A stretch of 64,000 nt of DNA from Prevotella sp. MA2016 (lineage in GTDB: Bacteria > Bacteroidota > Bacteroidia > Bacteroidales > Bacteroidaceae), in the NCBI RefSeq assembly GCF_000619825.1, contig NZ_KK211036.1, forward strand, positions 553,787-617,786. The letters are read 5' to 3'. The position numbers and the translations under genes are program-made. The stretch's first letter is position 1. The number at the start of each line of letters is the position of its first letter. Below are positions 61,358 through 64,000 of this stretch, in pieces. The notes under the pieces were generated by a model. It searched no databases. It saw nothing but the letters and a program-made list of their open reading frames with translations, and was not told the origin of the DNA.

Positions 61358-62413
61358 TTACTCAGCATGGTGCTCCTTGTGGGCAAGCCCGATAAACACC
61401 GCACTAAGCATAGTAAATACGTAGGCCTGAACAAACGCTACCAGCAACTCGAGTGCATTCATAAACAGAAGCATGATGATGCTGAAAGCATTGAGTCCGA
61501 GACCGAATCCTACGCCCATCGACCAACCGAGGAAAATCACACAGGTGAACGAGAGTATCACAGCGTGACCAGCCATCATGTTGGCAAAAAGACGAATCAT
61601 CAGCGCGAAAGGCTTTGTGAACACTCCGAACAGCTCGATGAGCGGCATGACAGGAGCGGGATAGGCCTTGAGGAACAGAGGTACCTCGGGCCAGAAAATC
61701 TCCTTCCAGTACTCCTTATTGGCAAAGATGTTGATGGCCAACATGGTGCACACCGCCAAGAAGAAGGTGATGTTGATGTTGCCCGTAACGTTAGCGCCAC
61801 CAGGGAATACAGGTATCAATCCGATGAGATTACATGTAAGGATGAAGAAGAACACTGTGAGCAGGTAAGGCGCATACGGTTTGTAGTGCTTCTCACCTAT
61901 CGACGACTTGATGAGGTCGTCGTGAATGGTCATCACAATCATCTCCATCGCTCCTACAAATCCCTTCGGAGCCTCGCTCTTCGCATCGTGATTCTTATAC
62001 CAGCGGGCACAACTCAGGAATACTGTAATCAGCACAGCCACCACGATCCATATCTGCAGTACACTCTTGGTGATGCTCAGGTCGAGGGGGCGCACCTCTT
62101 CGCCTCCCACACGCTCATAAATTTTGCCGTGATGTTCCTCGCTGAAGAAGAACTGTTCGGGCAGACTGTGAGCGGTACAGAAGAACCACTTTTGTCCTGG
62201 ATTATCGCTCGCGCTACGAAGGATGATGGGCAGCGGAATGCTGATATGACTACCCTGATAGCTGGCGATATGCCATTCGTAAGAGTCGGCCAAGTGCTCC
62301 AACACAATCTCTGGGATGTCGAGCTCCTCGCCTTCTCCACCCTCGTTAGCGAGGGCAGGCACAGGCAGCAAGGCTACCATCATCAGGAGGATTATCGTTT
62401 TAATTGTTTTCAT
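61358..62413 (-). CDS. atpB: ATP synthase a subunit with periplasmic N-terminal extension
   Basis: 351 residues, longer than the 240-270 of most a subunits. A signal peptide-like start (to ALAN, about 23) leads to an extra 100-residue extracytoplasmic region, then the membrane part. The essential arginine is in FALMIRLFANMMAGH. This long form is usual for Bacteroidetes. The gap to atpE (61269-61357) holds two AATTAAA-like units and no gene. Confidence 0.95.
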   Translation of the reverse strand: MKTIKTIILLMMVALLPVPALANEGGEGEELDIPEIVLEHLADSYEWHIASYQGSHISIPLPIILRSASDNPGQKWFFCTAHSLPEQFFFSEEHHGKIYERVGGEEVRPLDLSITKSVLQIWIVVAVLITVFLSCARWYKNHDAKSEAPKGFVGAMEMIVMTIHDDLIKSSIGEKHYKPYAPYLLTVFFFILTCNLIGLIPVFPGGANVTGNINITFFLAVCTMLAINIFANKEYWKEIFWPEVPLFLKAYPAPVMPLIELFGVFTKPFALMIRLFANMMAGHAVILSFTCVIFLGWSMGVGFGLGLNAFSIIMLLFMNALELLVAFVQAYVFTMLSAVFIGLAHKEHHAE

Positions 62414-62419
62414 TACTAC

Positions 62420-62812
62420 TTATCTATTATTAATTCTGGCGAAGAAGATGGAATGGTGGGCAAGCATTGCAAAATAGAACGCTATAAACACCATGAAGAA
62501 ACGAAGCATAGAGTCCTGAGTATCAACCAGATAATAGACAAACATCACTGCCAGAGCCAATAGCATGCGGAAGCCCGACACCGCTGTAAAGAAGGTGGGC
62601 AGGCTCTCAGCAGAGCGCTGGGCTACACGGCGCCATATCAGGGCGATGGCCACGCATACCACGAGCGAGAACACCACACTGACAATGACGGGCGCAAGCA
62701 AGTCGAGATACTTCACCTGCATCACCAACAGGGCGATGAGCGCCAAGGCTGCTGTCACCATCAGTCCCTGACGAATGTAGGCTATACTCAACTTCTGGAT
62801 ATCCATTGTCAT
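62420..62812 (-). CDS. Small membrane protein of the ATP synthase operon (AtpI-like)
   Basis: 130 residues with four membrane helices (for example GLMVTAALALIALLVMQV and FRMLLALAVMFVYYLVDT). It has the place and size of AtpI, which helps c-ring assembly in other bacteria, but the sequence match by eye is weak. An ATG two codons later (62806) is an equal start choice. Seven bases before atpB, in operon. Confidence 0.72.
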   Translation of the reverse strand: MTMDIQKLSIAYIRQGLMVTAALALIALLVMQVKYLDLLAPVIVSVVFSLVVCVAIALIWRRVAQRSAESLPTFFTAVSGFRMLLALAVMFVYYLVDTQDSMLRFFMVFIAFYFAMLAHHSIFFARINNR

Positions 62813-62825
62813 TATTATCTAAAAA

Positions 62826-63068
62826 TTACTTCAGTTCTACACAAAGACTTACCACATTCTTCTGCACCTCCACGAAACCACCTTGTATCTCCAGCTGGGT
62901 TTTGCCCTCGGCAGTGGTGAACTCCACTGTGCCGCACTGGAGGGTAGAGATGATAGGTGCGTGATCCTGCAGTATCTCGAACTGGCCCATAGTGCCAGGC
63001 ACGAGCACGCTCTCAACAGCGCCGTCGAACTCTATCTTTTCGGGAGAAACAATCTTAAGCTGCAACAT
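62826..63068 (-). CDS. atpC: ATP synthase epsilon subunit, short form
   Basis: 80 residues covering only the N-terminal beta-sandwich (LKIVSPEKIEFDGAVESVLV, GTMGQFEILQDHAPIISTL). The C-terminal helical hairpin (about 50 residues), which inhibits ATP hydrolysis in many species, is absent. The stop is clean, so the short form is genuine. Confidence 0.93.
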   Translation of the reverse strand: MLQLKIVSPEKIEFDGAVESVLVPGTMGQFEILQDHAPIISTLQCGTVEFTTAEGKTQLEIQGGFVEVQKNVVSLCVELK

Positions 63069-63071
63069 AAA

Positions 63072-63092
63072 CTTTAATGTTTAATCTTTAAT
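63072..63092. repeat. Heptamer repeat between atpD and atpC
   Basis: Three 7-bp units (CTTTAAT, GTTTAAT, CTTTAAT) fill the gap ahead of the atpC start codon. Confidence 0.6.
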
Positions 63093-63093
63093 G

Positions 63094-64000
<907 letters not shown>

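Noticed and set aside
61319-62563. 414-codon open frame opposite atpB
   Set aside because: Antisense to atpB and part of the next gene; the product is His/Glu-rich without domain or promoter.

Overview
The window comes from a member of the Bacteroidales, most likely a Prevotella/Segatella-like bacterium. The evidence is a SusC/SusD pair with a hybrid two-component sensor, large families of fimbrillin-like lipoproteins, the Bacteroidetes ATP synthase gene order (atpD-C-I-B-E-F-H-A-G), few Shine-Dalgarno sequences, and the Bacteroidetes promoter (-33 TTTG, about 20 bp, -7 TAnnTTTG) in front of most transcription units. Most genes lie on the minus strand. No tRNA, rRNA or CRISPR array was seen.

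Layout. (1) 128-8159: four minus-strand genes (a truncated receptor copy, two outer-membrane plug/barrel proteins and a DUF418 membrane protein) diverge from a membrane-anchored LytTR regulator that is translationally coupled to a periplasmic cyclophilin. The shared intergenic region carries a 9-bp direct repeat with 21-bp period and a 13-bp inverted repeat, which look like an operator. (2) 8345-10867: a toxin-antitoxin pair with a palindromic operator, a small secreted protein, and a retropepsin-like PDZ protease. (3) 10914-13704: an IS1595-family element with two cargo ORFs, a built-in terminator and degenerate inverted repeats. It is followed by the 3' remnant of a gene, a candidate small RNA with its own promoter and terminator, an uncharacterised gene, and a second partial copy of the RNA sequence. 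(4) 14664-28430: a small polysaccharide-utilisation locus with GH43, GH115 alpha-glucuronidase, SusD, SusC and a hybrid sensor, which points to glucuronoxylan side chains. A secreted protein of unknown role sits inside it. (5) 28530-35732: a CpxP-like protein, a ketopantoate reductase, an ammonium transporter, an unusual inositol-monophosphatase/SpoT-like HD fusion, and a four-subunit 2-oxoacid:ferredoxin oxidoreductase. (6) 35862-57195: a 13-gene, 21-kb apparent operon of DUF3575, DUF5119 and eleven fimbrillin-like lipoproteins, read from one promoter at about 57250. (7) 57355-64000: the ATP synthase operon, with atpD running off the window edge.

How the parts may work together. The fimbrillin operon reads as a complete surface-fibre system: an outer-membrane OmpA/DUF3575 protein, a DUF5119 lipoprotein, single- and tandem-domain pilins as stalk candidates, and four pilins with C-terminal GLUG/beta-helix-like domains as tip candidates. 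All eleven pilin-like proteins share a Thr-Arg motif about 23-37 residues after the lipidated cysteine. This is the expected place for arginine-specific maturation of type V pili, yet no matching protease is encoded nearby. In the xylan locus the sensor would respond to released oligosaccharides, SusCD would import them, and GH115/GH43 would remove side chains; no backbone endoxylanase is present.

Most unexpected signals: A/T-rich tandem repeats of 7 or 8 bp that abut start codons at many gene boundaries in four unrelated operons; the IMPase-HD fusion; the small-RNA-like repeat pair; and the IS cargo. These rest on reading the sequence alone; no homology search or folding program was run.
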